This document shows, piece by piece, positions 6,025 to 8,182 of a stretch of 8,182 nucleotides of DNA. The notes beneath the pieces are model-generated. The model saw nothing but the letters and a program-made list of their open reading frames with translations, was not told where the DNA came from and did no database searches. Origin of the DNA: an uncultured Eubacteriales bacterium (GTDB lineage Bacteria; Bacillota; Clostridia; Oscillospirales; Oscillospiraceae); NCBI GenBank assembly GCA_902475515.1, contig CABSAB010000048.1, positions 1-8,182 on the forward strand, read 5' to 3'. Within the stretch, counting starts at the first letter, position 1. Each line of letters begins with the position of its first letter. Made by a program: the position numbers and the translations under genes.

Positions 6025-6897
6025 ATGAAACGAAAATTTGGCGACAGAAGAGACGGCCGCCGGATCCGGAATATTGATGGGCTGCACAACATCATGATGC
6101 ATCTGATGCCCAAGCGTACCGAATCCGAGGTCTATATGGAATTTCCCCTGGATGTAACGGATCTGCTGGAATTCATTCAGCAGCGAAATCTGGAGCATCC
6201 GGAGTACAAAACCACCGTCTTTCACTGCATCGTGACGGCTCTGATGCGGGTGATCTCCATGCGGCCCTATCTAAACCGCTTTATCTGCGGCCGGAAGCTC
6301 TACGAACGGGATGACATCACCATCAGCTTTGTGGCCAAGCGTAAATTTCAGGATCACGCGGAGGAGTCTCTCATGGTGCTCTCCGCCAAAGAGGATACCT
6401 GTCTGGAGAGCGTGACCAAAAAGATTGTGGGCGATGTTCACGAACTGCGGGAGTCCACCGGCAGCAACGATTTTGACCATGTGATCAACGCCATTGGACA
6501 TTTCCCCTCCCCGGTTTTGCATCTGTTTATTGCATGCCTCCAGTTTCTCAGCGCTGTGGGGCATCTGCCGGAGTTTTTGACAGATGGCGACACCAACCAC
6601 ACCACGGTGCTGCTGTCCAATCTGGGCTCCATCCAGTGCGGCAGCTGCTATCACCATTTGAACAACTACGGCACCAACAGCATCATGATCACGGTGGGCG
6701 TGATCCACAAGGAGCCAAAGGTCCTGGAGGATGGGTCCATCCAGGTGCGGGATGTGCTGACGCTGGGCTTCACCGCAGACGAGCGCATTGCAGACGGCTT
6801 CTATTTCGCCCGGAGCCTGAAGCTGGCCGCTTATCTGATCGCCCATCCGGAGCTTCTGGACATACCTTTGAAGGAGGAGATCCCCTATGAATTCTAA
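6025..6897 (+). CDS. E2/CAT-fold acyltransferase-like protein lacking the catalytic His
   Basis: A 290-residue soluble protein resembling the catalytic domain of 2-oxoacid dehydrogenase E2 subunits (chloramphenicol acetyltransferase fold). There is no lipoyl domain and no E1/E3-binding domain. Family-like stretches are MPKRTESEVYMEFPLDVTDLLEF (from residue 28), RPYLNRFICGRKLYERDDITISFVAKRKF (about 80-108), LLSNLGSIQC (196-205) and DERIADGFYFARSLKLA (252-268). The last corresponds to the E2/CAT motif H-x-x-x-D-G, but the His position is Glu253, while Asp257 and Gly258 remain. It may therefore use another base, or bind rather than transfer acyl groups. The ATG has AGAGGAA 7 nt upstream. The gene overlaps the following ligase gene by 11 bp, suggesting a shared pathway. 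Annotators would probably call it 2-oxo acid dehydrogenase subunit E2, but a role in a true dehydrogenase complex is unlikely because no other subunit is present. Confidence 0.82.
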   Translation: MKRKFGDRRDGRRIRNIDGLHNIMMHLMPKRTESEVYMEFPLDVTDLLEFIQQRNLEHPEYKTTVFHCIVTALMRVISMRPYLNRFICGRKLYERDDITISFVAKRKFQDHAEESLMVLSAKEDTCLESVTKKIVGDVHELRESTGSNDFDHVINAIGHFPSPVLHLFIACLQFLSAVGHLPEFLTDGDTNHTTVLLSNLGSIQCGSCYHHLNNYGTNSIMITVGVIHKEPKVLEDGSIQVRDVLTLGFTADERIADGFYFARSLKLAAYLIAHPELLDIPLKEEIPYEF

Positions 6898-8182
6898 TGT
6901 AAAAACACCCTGGTACGAGCACTCGGAAGGGGTTCCGCTGCATCTTGAGTATCCCGACTGCTCCATGGTGGAGCTTGTGGCCCGCACCGCAGAGGCATAT
7001 CCCGACGTGGTGGCCTACGAATTCTTTGGCGGCAAGACCACCTACCGGCAGTTCATGGAGGAGATCCGTCACTGCGCTGCGGCCCTATGTGCCATGGGCG
7101 TGGAACCGGGCCAGAAGGTCACTATCTGCATGCCCAACACTCCCCAAGCTGTAGTGATGTTCTATGCACTGAACTACATGGGCGCCATCGCTAATATGGT
7201 ACATCCCCTGTCCGGCCAGGAGGAGATCGCCTTTTATCTCAACGAGAGTGAATCCGTGGCGGCACTGACGCTGAATCAGTTCTATGGAAAATTTGACGCC
7301 ATCCGGGACAAGATCCATATCAAAAAGCTCATCATTGCCAGCATATCCGAAGCCCTTTCCGGCCCCATCAAGCTGGGCTATTGGGCCACCCAGGGACGGA
7401 AGATTCCCGAAGTACCGAAAAATGATGAATTGGTGACCTTGTGGAAGGATTTTCTGAAGGCCGGCGAGGTTTATGCCGGCACCGTGGAGAAAAAAACGGC
7501 TGCCCAGGACACCGCCGCTATCCTCTACAGCGGCGGCACCACCGGCACCACCAAGGGCATCCTGCTGAGCAACCTGAACTTCAACGCCCTGGGCCTCCAG
7601 ACCGCCGCCGCCGGAAACTGCCTGGTGGTGGGACACAAAATGCTGTCCATTATGCCCATCTTCCACGGCTTTGGCCTGGGCGTTTGCATCCATACGGTGC
7701 TCATCAACGGCGGCACCTGCATTCTGGTGCCCCAGTTTACCGTGGAGTCCTACGCAGGCCTGCTGAAGAAGCACAAGCCCAACTACATTGCCGGCGTTCC
7801 CACCCTGTACGAAGCGCTGCTGCGGCTGAAAAAGGTGGAAAATTTAGACCTTTCCCAGCTGGAGGGCATCTTCTCCGGCGGCGATTCCCTGTCCATTGAG
7901 CTTAAGCATAAGGTGGACGACTTCCTGAAAAGCCACGGCTCCCAGGAGCAGATCCGGGAGGGCTACGGCACCACGGAATGCGTCACAGCCAGCTGTCTGA
8001 CGCCCAAGAGCTCTTACAAGGAGGGCAGCATCGGCATCCCCTTCCCGGACACCTATTACAAGATCGTGCTTCCCTCCACCCACGACGAGGTGCCTTACGG
8101 CCAGATCGGCGAGATCTGCATCTCCGGCCCCACGGTCATGCAGGGCTACATGAACCAGCCCAAGGAAACCGCCCAGACCCTC
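6887..8182 (+). CDS. AMP-forming acyl/acid ligase (ANL superfamily), 3' end outside window
   Basis: 432 codons, open at the right edge. ANL enzymes activate a carboxylic acid with ATP to an acyl-AMP, then pass it to CoA or a carrier-protein thiol. The start at 6887 lies inside the upstream gene, with AAGGAGGAG at 6871-6879 as ribosome binding site. The next ATG (6897) is followed at once by a stop. The N-terminal domain carries TTYRQFMEEI and GVEPGQKVTICMPNTPQAVVMFYALNYMGAIANMVHP. The phosphate loop is YSGGTTGTTKG (residues 214-224), with Thr where Pro is usual. IMPIFHGFGLG follows, then the adenine motif GYGTTE (359-364) and the late motif YGQIGEICISGPTVMQGYMN near the edge. The C-terminal domain with the catalytic Lys is not in view. 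It resembles fatty-acid or aryl-acid CoA ligases; the substrate cannot be told. Confidence 0.92.
   Translation, partial: MNSNVKTPWYEHSEGVPLHLEYPDCSMVELVARTAEAYPDVVAYEFFGGKTTYRQFMEEIRHCAAALCAMGVEPGQKVTICMPNTPQAVVMFYALNYMGAIANMVHPLSGQEEIAFYLNESESVAALTLNQFYGKFDAIRDKIHIKKLIIASISEALSGPIKLGYWATQGRKIPEVPKNDELVTLWKDFLKAGEVYAGTVEKKTAAQDTAAILYSGGTTGTTKGILLSNLNFNALGLQTAAAGNCLVVGHKMLSIMPIFHGFGLGVCIHTVLINGGTCILVPQFTVESYAGLLKKHKPNYIAGVPTLYEALLRLKKVENLDLSQLEGIFSGGDSLSIELKHKVDDFLKSHGSQEQIREGYGTTECVTASCLTPKSSYKEGSIGIPFPDTYYKIVLPSTHDEVPYGQIGEICISGPTVMQGYMNQPKETAQTL

Noticed and set aside
6271..7774. Minus-strand open frames (238 and 229 codons) opposite the acyltransferase and ligase genes
   Set aside because: They are shadows of two genes with clear family motifs on the plus strand and have no promoter or ribosome binding site of their own.

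Overview
The window looks like chromosomal DNA from a fairly GC-rich member of the Firmicutes (Clostridia). An Oscillospiraceae-type gut bacterium is my best guess, from inference rather than from a marker gene. The reasons are strong AGGAGG-type ribosome binding sites, near-consensus sigma-A promoters, a Gram-positive style polynucleotide phosphorylase, a TIGR04076-type small protein and a clostridial E2-like acyltransferase. Coding DNA is GC-rich and the intergenic promoter regions are AT-rich. No rRNA, tRNA, CRISPR array, transposase or phage gene was seen.

Left part (1-2100). The 3' end of pnp (RNase PH core end, KH and S1 domains) is closed by a clear intrinsic terminator. Next comes a short gene for a two-helix membrane protein with its own strong promoter (TTGACA, 17 bp, TACAAT) and its own terminator. 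Convergent to it, on the minus strand, is a small acidic protein gene. That gene shares a compact divergent promoter region, with both -10 boxes reading TATAAT, with a plus-strand TIGR04076-family protein gene.

Middle (2100-5800). A minus-strand operon runs leftwards: a MATE-family efflux transporter, then a Uup/YfmR-type ABC-F ATPase 14 bp later, then a four-helix membrane protein whose ATG directly follows the ABC-F stop codon. The 3' end of this last gene is abnormal. It carries an inverted copy of its own sequence (28 bp perfect arms, 155 bp apart), has lost its expected stop, and reads on antisense through the whole TIGR04076 gene. This is either an intragenic invertible segment or the scar of an inverted-duplication mutation, and it is the most unusual structure in the window.

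Right part (5800-8182). An AT-rich divergent promoter region holds a symmetric operator-like site and two promoters with the same extended -10 core. From it a plus-strand pair starts: a CAT/E2-fold acyltransferase-like protein with Glu where the catalytic His should be, overlapping by 11 bp an AMP-forming acyl/acid ligase that runs off the right edge. Translational coupling suggests the two act together. An acyl-activation plus acyl-transfer pathway is a reasonable inference, but neither substrate nor product can be read from the sequence.
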